Part shown: in pieces, positions 1-6,580 of the stretch
How the letters are laid out: each line of letters starts with the position of its first letter
Numbering within the stretch: position 1 is the stretch's first letter
Source: Pseudomonadota bacterium
GTDB taxonomy: Bacteria > Pseudomonadota > Gammaproteobacteria > Burkholderiales > Burkholderiaceae_B
Reading direction: 5' to 3'
Length of the DNA: 10,377 nucleotides
NCBI GenBank assembly: GCA_023386765.1
Contig: JAEWJD010000212.1
Span: forward strand, 1 to 10,377
Translations under genes and position numbers: made by a program
Notes under the pieces: generated by a model
The model's input: only the letters and a program-made list of their open reading frames with translations
What the model was told of the DNA's origin: nothing
Database searches by the model: none

Positions 1-301
1 GCTCCTTGCCGCCGCACAGCCAATGCTCGTCATGCTGATCGAGGGCATAGACCACACCCGGCCCAAGGTCGTAGCACTTGCCGTCGGCCACGGTTTCGAT
101 GGAGCCATCGCCTTCGATGCACCACACCGCTTCCAGGTGGTTCTTGTAATGGATGTGGGTGCGAGTGCCCGGGAAAATGGTGGTCTCGTGGAACGAGAAC
201 CCCATGTTGTCCTTCTTGAGCAGCACACGACGGCTCATCCACGTGTCCGTGCGGACCTCGTCGGCGGTACCGATCACATCTTTTACATTGCGCACGATCA
301 T
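1..301 (-). CDS. ectC: L-ectoine synthase EctC (5' part, cut by window edge)
   Basis: EctC closes the ring of N-gamma-acetyl-L-2,4-diaminobutyrate by removing water, giving ectoine; it is the last step of ectoine synthesis and acts in the cytoplasm. It belongs to the cupin superfamily. The first 100 residues are present, of a usual 130 or so. The reading begins MIVRNVKDVIGTADEV and contains the cupin segment FPGTRTHIHYKNHLEAVW (about 43-60). The residues known to bind the catalytic iron in the family, Glu57, Tyr85 and His93, are all present at exactly those positions. The ATG shares one base with the ectB stop codon (TAATG). A good Shine-Dalgarno, GGAGG, sits 9 nt upstream inside the last ectB codons, so translation is probably coupled to ectB. 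The 3' end, and any ectD or aspartokinase gene after it, lies outside the window. Confidence 0.97.
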   Translation of the reverse strand, partial: MIVRNVKDVIGTADEVRTDTWMSRRVLLKKDNMGFSFHETTIFPGTRTHIHYKNHLEAVWCIEGDGSIETVADGKCYDLGPGVVYALDQHDEHWLCGGKE

Positions 302-1605
302 TAGCGTTTTCCTCCAAATTTAAGAACCCGTGCCGAAGGCTGGCTTTGACCCAGGGCATCGGCCACGCTGGCTTCGATGACATCCAACCCCTGCAGCAAC
401 AGGTCATCCTCGATCGTCAGTGCCGGCAGCAGCTTGAGGACTTCATCATGTGCGCCGGAGGTCTCGATGACCACGCCGCGCTCGAAAGCCTTGCTGGCGA
501 TCTGATTCGACAACTCCGGCGTCGCGGTACTGACCAGGCCCTGTATCAGGCCCCGACCGCGCGCGGCCAGGCCGGCATTGGGATAGCTGTGTGCCAGGTT
601 CTCCAGCCAGTCGCGCACGATGCGCTCTTTGCGCTGGACCTCGGTGGAGAATGCGTCGCTGGCCCAATAGCTGTCCAGCGCCTGCGCGGCGGTGACAAAA
701 GCCAGGTTGTTGCCTCGGAACGTGCCGCTGTGCGCGCCCGGTTTCCAGACATCCAGCTCGGGCTTCATCATGACCAGCGACATCGGCAGGCCGAAACCCG
801 ACAACGACTTGGACAAGGTGATGATGTCGGGCCGCAGGCCGGCCGACTCGAAGCTGAAGAAACTGCCGGTGCGCCCGCAACCGACCTGGATGTCATCAAC
901 GATAAGCAGCATGTCGTGACGGTGGCAGAGCTTCTCCAGCTCCTTGAGCCAGCGCAGCGTCGCCACATTCACCCCGCCCTCGCCCTGCACGGTTTCCACG
1001 ATGACGCCTGCCGGCTTGTCCAGACCGCTGCTGGGGTCTTCCAGCATGCGCTCCAGGTAGGCAATGGTGTCGACATCGGGGCCGAAATAGCCGTCATAGG
1101 GCATGAAAGTGGTATTGCCCAGGGCATACCCGGCCGCGCCACGGAACTTCATGTTGGCCGTGGCCGCCAGCGAACCGCCGCTCACGCCATGAAAACCATG
1201 CGTGAAAGAAATGATGTTGGGACGGCCCTTGACCTGACGGGCGATTTTCAGCGCAGCCTCGACCGCATTGGTCCCCGTCGGACCGGTGAACTGCAGCGTA
1301 TAGCGCCAGTTGCGCGGTTTGAGCAGTACCCGCTCGAAGGTTTCGAGGAAGCGCTTCTTGGCGCTGGTGGCCATGTCCAGGCCATGGACGACGCCGTCGC
1401 TGGCCAGGTACTCAAGAAGCTTCTCTTTGAAAACAGGGTTGTTGTGGCCGTAATTCAGGGTGCCAGCGCCACTGAAGAAGTCGATGTACTCGCGACCGCT
1501 CTCATCGATGAGCAGAGAGCCGCGAGCCTGGCTGAATATCACCGGGAAGGACCGGATGTAGCCACGCACCTCGGACTCCATCCGGTCAAATATTTTTAAA
1601 TCCAT
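301..1605 (-). CDS. ectB: L-2,4-diaminobutyrate:2-oxoglutarate aminotransferase EctB
   Basis: EctB is a PLP-dependent class III aminotransferase. It transfers an amino group from glutamate to L-aspartate-4-semialdehyde, giving L-2,4-diaminobutyrate, the first committed step to ectoine. The product is 434 residues, a normal length. Visible family motifs are FFSGAGTLNYGHNNP (about 43-57), QFTGPTGTNAVEAALK for phosphate binding (105-120), HGFHG (136-140), the cofactor-ring motif DDIQVGCGRTG (237-247), and SKSLSG with the predicted Schiff-base lysine at 266. The frame stays open 11 codons further upstream. I chose the ATG at 1605 because GGGAGG precedes it by 5 nt and the protein then begins MDLKIFDRMESEVR, as EctB proteins do. 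It lies 116 bp after ectA and overlaps ectC by one base. It acts in the cytoplasm with EctA and EctC. Confidence 0.97.
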   Translation of the reverse strand: MDLKIFDRMESEVRGYIRSFPVIFSQARGSLLIDESGREYIDFFSGAGTLNYGHNNPVFKEKLLEYLASDGVVHGLDMATSAKKRFLETFERVLLKPRNWRYTLQFTGPTGTNAVEAALKIARQVKGRPNIISFTHGFHGVSGGSLAATANMKFRGAAGYALGNTTFMPYDGYFGPDVDTIAYLERMLEDPSSGLDKPAGVIVETVQGEGGVNVATLRWLKELEKLCHRHDMLLIVDDIQVGCGRTGSFFSFESAGLRPDIITLSKSLSGFGLPMSLVMMKPELDVWKPGAHSGTFRGNNLAFVTAAQALDSYWASDAFSTEVQRKERIVRDWLENLAHSYPNAGLAARGRGLIQGLVSTATPELSNQIASKAFERGVVIETSGAHDEVLKLLPALTIEDDLLLQGLDVIEASVADALGQSQPSARVLKFGGKR

Positions 1606-1721
1606 GTGATCCTCCCTTTCTAAATTGACAGACAACACGCTCCCGACCGTGCCCGCAATGGGCTCGGCTGAAGGTGCATCCTGTGGTGTTATCGGCCTGA
1701 CTGGCCGCCGGACTGACGTCG
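1606..1721 (-). other. ectA-ectB intergenic spacer with two small stem-loops
   Basis: This 116-bp gap is the only sizeable non-coding stretch inside the otherwise tightly packed ect operon. I see no open frame of note. Two inverted repeats are visible. One is CGGCC-5 nt-GGCCG at 1693-1707. The other is at 1647-1667: 4-bp GCCC/GGGC arms around a 5-nt loop, extended by CCG/CGG after one mismatched pair. Neither is followed by a U-tract on the minus strand, so they are not intrinsic terminators. The ectB Shine-Dalgarno lies at the far end. The stem-loops might affect mRNA processing or the relative expression of ectA and ectB; this is inference. No convincing internal promoter was found. Confidence 0.45.
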
Positions 1722-2294
1722 CTAATGCGACGACGGCGCAAACGGACCGATCTTCAACAACATCTCGTCGTCATGGTCGGCGCCACCGAAGACGCCCCGA
1801 TCGAAATAAGGCTGTTCGGCGATATGCGCCCCCATCGTGGCCGCCAGGCCAGCGAAGGTGCGGCGCGAGGCCTGATTGTCAGGACCAACCGTGGTTTCGA
1901 GATGGCGAACCTGGCTGAGCGAATCCCGCTGCAGCAATTCGGTGAGCATGGCGCGGGCCAGACGCTGGCCGCGCGCTCTTTCATGGACCGCGACCTGCCA
2001 GACGAACAACACATCGGGCCGGGTCGGGGGTTGATAAGCGGAGATGAACCCATCGATGCTGCCGCCCGGGCTCTCGGCCACCACGCAAGTGGCGTCGTGG
2101 TGCTCGCACAGGAGCAGATAGGCGTACATCGAGTTCAGATCCAGCGGCGGGCACTCTGCCACCAGCTGGTGTATGGCGGCGCCATCGGCGAGGCGAGGAG
2201 ACCTCAGTTGATGGCGCGGTTCTTGAGAGGCTGCCCCAAGGGCAGCCTGGGAGGGGGAAATCGTCGTGGAATATTGAATATCGCTGTCTCTCAT
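1722..2294 (-). CDS. ectA: L-2,4-diaminobutyrate N-gamma-acetyltransferase EctA
   Basis: EctA transfers an acetyl group from acetyl-CoA to the gamma-amino group of L-2,4-diaminobutyrate, the second step of ectoine synthesis. It is a GNAT-fold enzyme of 190 residues. The signature LDLNSMYAYLLLCEHHD (about 51-67) followed by CVVAE (70-74) is characteristic of EctA. The acetyl-CoA loop appears as VAVHERARGQRLARAML (101-117). The VGPDNQASRRTF segment (136-147) matches the usual C-terminal GNAT motif. The first 30 or so residues are a poorly conserved-looking extension, longer than in many EctA proteins. The ATG overlaps the ectR stop codon by four bases (ATGA), and no strong Shine-Dalgarno is seen, so translation probably depends on ribosomes finishing ectR. 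There is no other ATG in frame before codon 56. Confidence 0.96.
   Translation of the reverse strand: MRDSDIQYSTTISPSQAALGAASQEPRHQLRSPRLADGAAIHQLVAECPPLDLNSMYAYLLLCEHHDATCVVAESPGGSIDGFISAYQPPTRPDVLFVWQVAVHERARGQRLARAMLTELLQRDSLSQVRHLETTVGPDNQASRRTFAGLAATMGAHIAEQPYFDRGVFGGADHDDEMLLKIGPFAPSSH
2229..2249 (-). repeat. perfect 9-bp stem-loop within the start of ectA
   Basis: The arms AGGCTGCCC and GGGCAGCCT are exact reverse complements separated by a 3-nt loop. The element lies about 45-65 nt downstream of the ectA ATG, within the codons for the variable N-terminal extension (about residues 16-22). No U-tract follows. It would fold stably in the ect mRNA. A role in ectA translation or transcript stability is possible but unproven. 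Confidence 0.5.
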
Positions 2295-2833
2295 ACAACC
2301 AATCCCGATTCAGGTGGCGCCCCACCCGTCGGAACCTCCAGGATGGGCGAAGCCACATCGCCGGCCGCCTCGGCATCGGGTTCCTCTTCCATGAGGTCCA
2401 CGATGCGCTCAAGGGCAAGCGTGATGGTGGCCTGCTCCAGTTCGGGCAGGGCGTTAAGCGCATCCGCCAGATGCTTCTGCAATGGCGAAGGCGCCTGCGT
2501 AGCCACTTCGCATCCCGCTTCGGTAGCGGTGACGAATACGATGCGGCGGTCTTCGGTGCCGCGTTCGCGGCGGATCAGACCTTTGTCTTCCAGACGGTCC
2601 AGAATGCCAACCACCGTGCTGGGGCTGACATGCATCTCGCGGCTGATCGCCGTAGCGGTCATGGGCCCATTGGCAATGACGGTACGCAGGCACATCAACT
2701 GCGGTGCAGTGATATGGCTGACGGCAGCCAACTGGCGCGAGTGCAGTGCAATCGAACGCGTGATGCGACGCAGGGCGCGCAAGATGCGCAGATCGTATTG
2801 CTGTGAAGTGTCCGTCATGGAGACGTTAGTCAT
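2291..2833 (-). CDS. ectR: MarR-family transcriptional regulator of ectoine genes (EctR-like)
   Basis: This is a MarR-type winged helix-turn-helix DNA-binding protein, expected to act as a dimer. From the ATG at 2833 it has 180 residues. The DNA-binding region shows ITAPQLMCLRTV (about 41-52), the recognition-helix region SPSTVVGILDRLEDKGLI (70-87), and the wing RERGTEDRRIVFVTAT (89-104). After residue 150 comes a 30-residue acidic then Pro/Gly-rich tail that is probably disordered. EctR proteins next to ectABC are known repressors of the ectoine operon in halotolerant methylotrophs; I assign the role by family and position. The gene is first in the operon and its stop overlaps the ectA start. 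An ATG at 2818 (MTDTSQQYD) and a TTG at 2842 are alternative starts; none has a clear Shine-Dalgarno. It probably controls its own promoter. Confidence 0.88.
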   Translation of the reverse strand: MTNVSMTDTSQQYDLRILRALRRITRSIALHSRQLAAVSHITAPQLMCLRTVIANGPMTATAISREMHVSPSTVVGILDRLEDKGLIRRERGTEDRRIVFVTATEAGCEVATQAPSPLQKHLADALNALPELEQATITLALERIVDLMEEEPDAEAAGDVASPILEVPTGGAPPESGLVV

Positions 2834-2850
2834 GGTGAACAAGGATGCTC

Positions 2851-2865
2851 AGAAAATTAATTTCT
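2851..2865. promoter_or_regulatory. AT-rich palindrome at the predicted transcription start, candidate EctR operator
   Basis: AGAAA and TTTCT form perfect 5-bp arms around a 5-bp centre; the nested 10-mer AAATTAATTT (2854-2863) is itself fully palindromic. It begins about 7 bp downstream of the -10 box, so it would cover the transcription start. AT-rich palindromes of this size are usual MarR-family operators, and this placement suits repression. Binding by EctR is inferred. Confidence 0.45.
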
Positions 2866-2871
2866 ACACGA

Positions 2872-2900
2872 ATGATATGAGTCGATCTAATTCAAGTCAA
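2872..2900 (-). promoter_or_regulatory. sigma-70-type promoter of the ectRABC operon
   Basis: Read on the minus strand, the -35 element TTGACT (2895-2900) and the -10 element TATCAT (2872-2877) are separated by exactly 17 bp. Five of six bases match the consensus in each box. Transcription should begin near 2865, about 30 nt before the ectR ATG at 2833. It lies in an AT-rich island between the DUF418 gene and ectR, and no better promoter is seen for ectA or ectB. Confidence 0.7.
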
Positions 2901-2909
2901 ACCAATTTT

Positions 2910-2919
2910 TCGTGCACGA
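2910..2919. promoter_or_regulatory. 10-bp perfect palindrome upstream of the ectR -35 box
   Basis: TCGTGCACGA is a perfect palindrome lying 9 bp upstream of the -35 element, centred near position -50 relative to the predicted start. That is a common place for an activator or a second repressor dimer. Its sequence is unlike the AT-rich palindrome at the transcription start, so a different protein may bind it. No factor can be named. Confidence 0.35.
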
Positions 2920-2939
2920 TGTAATAAAAGGAACGTTTA

Positions 2940-2958
2940 TCTAGGGATAACCCCTAGA
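2940..2958 (-). terminator. possible terminator after the DUF418 gene
   Basis: TCTAGGG and CCCTAGA form a perfect 7-bp stem around a 5-nt loop, 15 nt after the DUF418 stop codon in the direction of transcription. The following minus-strand sequence is U-rich only in part (TAAACGTTCCTTTTATT), so this is a weak intrinsic terminator at best. On the plus strand a run of seven T follows after 7 nt, but no plus-strand gene ends here. It might instead be a distal operator for the ectR promoter. Confidence 0.4.
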
Positions 2959-2973
2959 ACAATGGTTTTTTTC

Positions 2974-4176
2974 TTAAAGCTCCTCCGTACCCTGACGACG
3001 CCAAGCCACCAGGCGCCCCTGGGTCAGGCTGCGCAGCCCCCACTCCGCCGGCCCATAAACGTGCCGCCGCATCCACCAGGCCGACACGATCAGTTCGGCA
3101 GCAAACACCAGCAGCGCCAGCCCGAGCGCCGCCGGCGGCCCCACCCGATCGATCAGCCCCAAGCCCCAGCCGGTGAACAGCCAGGCACCGATCATCGACT
3201 GCAGCAGATAGTTCGACAACGCCATGCGCCCGGCTGGCGCCAGCCATCCCAATGCACGAGCTCCCCACGGGCGCCCCCAGGCCAGCATGAAAAGGCAGAC
3301 ATAGGCCATGCTGAGCAGGGGTGCGGTGAGCATGCCGATGGCCAGTGCCATCAGCGTCATCTGCCAGGAAGCGCCCGGCGCGGACATCACACCATAGAAC
3401 ACAGCTCCTGCCAGGCCCAGCGGCAGGGCCAGCCATGCCAGGGCGCGCAAGGCCGCCCGATGCATCCAGGGCGCGTGCAGAGCCTGGCGCTTGGCCAGCG
3501 CCAGACCCACGAGAAACATGGCCATGGCACCAGGCCCCTGGCCGAACAATTCCGCCAGCCAGACCTCGCGGCTCAGGTCATGCCAATGCTGGGCAATCAC
3601 TTCGCCCACCGACCCGCGATAGGCGGCAATCTGCGCCTGGATATGGGCATAAGCCTCCTGCCAGCTGAGTGGATCCGCTTCCTCCGGGGAACTCAGCAAG
3701 GCCAGCAGCAACCAGGGCAGCATGCCCAGCACGATCAGCGCCAAGGCCACCCGCAGCGCACGACGCGGCGGCCAATGCCGGCATGCCAGCAGCACCAGGC
3801 CGAACAAAGCGTAGGCCAGCAGGATATCGCCCTGGAAAAAAAGCAGTCCATGCGCCAGCCCCAGTACTGCCAGTCCCGCCAGCCGACGTCCCATGCGCGC
3901 ACCGAAGGCTGCCCCCGCCCGCTCGGCGGCCTGCATCTGCAGATAGAAGCTGTAGCCGAACAGGAAGGAAAACAGCAGGTAGAACTTGGCCTCGAAGAAA
4001 ACTGCCAAGACCATCAGCACCGCCCGGTCCCAAGCAGTGTCAAAGCCGAGGTGGGGAAAGCCGCTGCCATAGTAGGCCGAGGCAAAAACCTGGTAATTGA
4101 CCAGGGCGATGCCCAGCAAGGCAAAGCCGCGCAAGGCATCCAGGTGAGTGAGCCGATCAGTGGCCGGAGAAGACAT
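2974..4176 (-). CDS. DUF418/YeiB-family polytopic inner-membrane protein
   Basis: The product is 400 residues and largely hydrophobic, with roughly ten predicted membrane segments. Clear ones lie near residues 12-31, 51-80, 98-132, 140-161, 215-229, 243-263, 273-300 and 347-368. The N-terminus has the LDALRGFALLGI motif (12-23) typical of YeiB/DUF418 proteins, and the C-terminus has GRMALSNYLLQS (316-327) and GPAEWGLRSLTQG (375-387), the DUF418 signature. Family members are widespread and often described as putative transporters, but their substrate is not established and I assign none. Two ATGs are adjacent (4179 and 4176); I chose the second because AGGGG lies 6 nt before it. The gene follows parC on the same strand but a strong terminator sits just upstream, so its transcription is puzzling. 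Nothing links it directly to the ect genes. Confidence 0.88.
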   Translation of the reverse strand: MSSPATDRLTHLDALRGFALLGIALVNYQVFASAYYGSGFPHLGFDTAWDRAVLMVLAVFFEAKFYLLFSFLFGYSFYLQMQAAERAGAAFGARMGRRLAGLAVLGLAHGLLFFQGDILLAYALFGLVLLACRHWPPRRALRVALALIVLGMLPWLLLALLSSPEEADPLSWQEAYAHIQAQIAAYRGSVGEVIAQHWHDLSREVWLAELFGQGPGAMAMFLVGLALAKRQALHAPWMHRAALRALAWLALPLGLAGAVFYGVMSAPGASWQMTLMALAIGMLTAPLLSMAYVCLFMLAWGRPWGARALGWLAPAGRMALSNYLLQSMIGAWLFTGWGLGLIDRVGPPAALGLALLVFAAELIVSAWWMRRHVYGPAEWGLRSLTQGRLVAWRRQGTEEL

Positions 4177-4197
4177 CATGAGCCCCTGGGGCGTTTG

Positions 4198-4223
4198 AAA
4201 AAAGGCGGCCTGCCGGCCGCCTT
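4198..4223 (-). terminator. Rho-independent terminator of the parE-parC operon
   Basis: On the minus strand, AAGGCGGCC and GGCCGCCTT form a perfect 9-bp GC-rich stem with a 4-nt loop, running straight into a run of six T. It begins about 25 nt after the parC stop codon. This is a textbook intrinsic terminator. It ends only about 20 nt before the DUF418 start codon. Confidence 0.9.
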
Positions 4224-4247
4224 GGTGCAAGCTCGCTGGCGCGCGCG

Positions 4248-6566
4248 TCAGCGCACCGACGACAACACCGGCTGCTTGGGCCGCACATCAAGCTGGCGCC
4301 CCTTGCGGGCACGCTTGCCTACATACACCGCAAGCGCCTCGCCGGCCAGGATGTCCTCGGTGGGCTTGTTGCGGTAAATCCCGCTTGCACGCACCCCGGC
4401 AGGCCCGGCCGGCACGACCTGAGCCAGCGTGTCCTTGTCGTCCAGCCCCATCAGGATGGTGCCGCGTCCGCCGCCGGACAGGCTCTTGACCTCCTCCAGC
4501 CCGAACACCAGCATCCGGCCCTTGGCCGACACCAGGGCCAATTGCACAGCCCCCGCGAACAACGCCACCGGCGGCAGCATCGCGTCGCCCTTCTCGATCG
4601 TGATGAACTGCTTGCCGGCGCGTTGACGCGTACACATATCGGAGAAACGCGCAGCAAAACCATAGCCCGAACGCGTGGCCAGCAGCCAGCGGCTGTCGGC
4701 TGCCGCCGCGATGGCGTGCACGATGCGAGAGCCGGTCTCCAGGTCGATCATGGTGGTCACAGGCTGGCCATCGCCCCGCGCCGAGGGCAGGCCCGAGACG
4801 GCAACCGAATAGACCCGGCCATTGTCCCCGATGACCACCAGCGTATCGGTGGTACGACACTCAAAGGCCCCATACAGAGCGTCGCCCTGTTTGAAGCTGA
4901 ATTGCCCGGCGTCATGGCCGTGCCCCTGGCGGGCGCGCAGCCAACCGTTCTGCGAAACGATCACCGTGACCGGCTCGTCCAGCACCTTGGTTTCCAGCAC
5001 GGCCCGCTCGGCGCTCTCGATCAAGGTGCGGCGGTCGTCGCCGAACTGCTTGGCATCGGCCTCGATTTCCTTGATGAGCAGGCGTTTGAGCGAACTCGGA
5101 TTATCCAGCAGGTCTTGCAGGCGCACCTGCTCTTCGCGCTTGTCGGCCAGCTCCTGCTCGATCTTGAAGCCTTCCAGGCGGGCCAGCTGACGCAGGCGCA
5201 TTTCGAGGATGTCCTCGGCCTGGCGCTCGGTAAGCTTGAAGCGCGACATCAGGGCCTGACGCGGCTCATCCGAATCACGGATGGTTTGAATGACCTCGTC
5301 CACATTGAGATACACCACCATGCGCCCTTCGAGCACATGGATGCGATCCAGCACCTTGTCCAGGCGATGGCGCGTGCGACGCACCACCGTGTTGGTGCGA
5401 AAGGCGACCCATTCCTCGAGAACCTCGCGCAGACCCTTCTGGCGCGGACGGCTGTCGGTGCCGATGCACACCAGGTTGATCGGCACATTGCTTTCCATGC
5501 TGGTCTGAGCCAGCAGGGTGTTGACGAACTCGTCACGGTCGACACGCGAGGTCTTGGGCTCGAACACCAACCGCACCGCGGCGTCCTTGCCCGACTCGTC
5601 GCGCACCGCGTCCAGCAACGCCAGCATCATGGCCTTGCTTTGCTGCTGCTCCGGCGAGAGCGATTTCTTGCCGGTCCGGACCTTGGGGTTGGTGAGCTCC
5701 TCGATTTCTTCGAGCACCTTCTGGCCCGAGGTGCCGGGCGGCAGTTCATGAACCACCAGCTGCCACTGGCCACGCGCCATTTCCTCGAAAGTCCAGCGGG
5801 CGCGCGCCTTGAGCGAACCACGCCCGGTGGTATAGATGTGGGCGATGTCGGCTGCCGGCGTGATGATCTGGCCGCCACCGGCGAAGTCCGGTCCCGGCAC
5901 CATTTCAAGCAAGGCCTGGTCTTCGATCCTGGGGTTGCGGATCAGGGCCACGCAGGCCTGAGCCACTTCGCGCAGGTTGTGCGCCGGGATTTCGGTGGCC
6001 ATGCCCACGGCAATGCCGGAAGCACCGTTGAGCAGCATCACCGGCAGGCGTGCCGGCAGCATCTGCGGCTCTTGCTGGCTGCCATCGTAGTTGGGCACGA
6101 AATCGACCGTACCCTCGTCCAGTTCATCGAGCAGCAAGCGCGCAAACGGCGTCAGGCGCGCCTCGGTGTAGCGCATCGCAGCCGCGTTGTCGCCATCGCG
6201 GGACCCGAAGTTGCCATGCCCGTCGATCAGGGGATAACGCAGCGAGAAATCCTGCGCCATGCGCACCATGGCGTCATAGGCCGCCTGGTCGCCATGCGGG
6301 TGGTATTTACCCAGCACGTCGCCGACCACACGGGCCGACTTGACCGGTTTGGCGCCGCTGGCCAGACCCATGGCCTGCATGGCGTAAAGAATGCGCCGCT
6401 GAACCGGCTTCTGGCCGTCGCCGACATCGGGGAGCGCGCGGCCGCGCACCACCGACACGGCATAGTCGAGATAGGCTTGCTCGGCGTAGCGGCCCAGCGT
6501 GATGGCCGCGTCGTCTCCGCCCGCGCCCGGGGCGTCGAACAGCCCTGCTTGATTGCTGTCAGTCAT
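4248..6566 (-). CDS. parC: DNA topoisomerase IV subunit A (ParC)
   Basis: ParC is the DNA-breaking and rejoining subunit of topoisomerase IV, which with ParE decatenates replicated chromosomes. The product is 772 residues, close to E. coli ParC. Visible are RALPDVGDGQKPVQRRIL (43-60), the quinolone-region helix KYHPHGDQAAYDAM (87-100), and the active-site pair Arg132-Tyr133 in AAMRYTEARLTP, where Tyr133 is the predicted DNA-linking residue. A coiled-coil region around EMRLRQLARLEGFKIEQEL precedes a C-terminal beta-pinwheel (from about 510), which lacks a canonical GyrA box, supporting ParC rather than GyrA. The position matching E. coli ParC Ser80 is Gln94, and Glu84 corresponds to Asp98. It is last in the parE operon, 14 nt after the small membrane-protein gene, with no strong Shine-Dalgarno. 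Confidence 0.97.
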   Translation of the reverse strand: MTDSNQAGLFDAPGAGGDDAAITLGRYAEQAYLDYAVSVVRGRALPDVGDGQKPVQRRILYAMQAMGLASGAKPVKSARVVGDVLGKYHPHGDQAAYDAMVRMAQDFSLRYPLIDGHGNFGSRDGDNAAAMRYTEARLTPFARLLLDELDEGTVDFVPNYDGSQQEPQMLPARLPVMLLNGASGIAVGMATEIPAHNLREVAQACVALIRNPRIEDQALLEMVPGPDFAGGGQIITPAADIAHIYTTGRGSLKARARWTFEEMARGQWQLVVHELPPGTSGQKVLEEIEELTNPKVRTGKKSLSPEQQQSKAMMLALLDAVRDESGKDAAVRLVFEPKTSRVDRDEFVNTLLAQTSMESNVPINLVCIGTDSRPRQKGLREVLEEWVAFRTNTVVRRTRHRLDKVLDRIHVLEGRMVVYLNVDEVIQTIRDSDEPRQALMSRFKLTERQAEDILEMRLRQLARLEGFKIEQELADKREEQVRLQDLLDNPSSLKRLLIKEIEADAKQFGDDRRTLIESAERAVLETKVLDEPVTVIVSQNGWLRARQGHGHDAGQFSFKQGDALYGAFECRTTDTLVVIGDNGRVYSVAVSGLPSARGDGQPVTTMIDLETGSRIVHAIAAAADSRWLLATRSGYGFAARFSDMCTRQRAGKQFITIEKGDAMLPPVALFAGAVQLALVSAKGRMLVFGLEEVKSLSGGGRGTILMGLDDKDTLAQVVPAGPAGVRASGIYRNKPTEDILAGEALAVYVGKRARKGRQLDVRPKQPVLSSVR

Positions 6567-6580
6567 GGGAAGTGATCGGT

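Noticed and set aside
346..1599. Plus-strand open frame of 417 codons opposite ectB
   Set aside because: It mirrors ectB almost exactly, has no family motif and no Shine-Dalgarno; a codon-bias shadow.
1725..2924. Plus-strand open frame of 399 codons opposite ectA and ectR
   Set aside because: It spans two convincing minus-strand genes and their promoter; composition is low in hydrophobic structure and no motif is seen.
2942..2951. TAGGGATAAC, resembling half of the I-SceI homing endonuclease site
   Set aside because: Only ten of eighteen bases match and the rest diverges; there is no intron, intein or endonuclease gene nearby. The match is explained by the local inverted repeat.
2962..4377. 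Plus-strand open frame of 471 codons opposite the DUF418 gene
   Set aside because: The translation is Gln/Pro/His/Arg-rich and non-globular, it runs across the parC terminator region, and the opposite strand encodes a coherent membrane protein.
4542..6575. Very long plus-strand open frame (677 codons) opposite parC
   Set aside because: It lies antisense to an unambiguous parC, its product is rich in His, Gln and Arg with no recognisable domain, and long empty antisense frames are normal in GC-rich genes.
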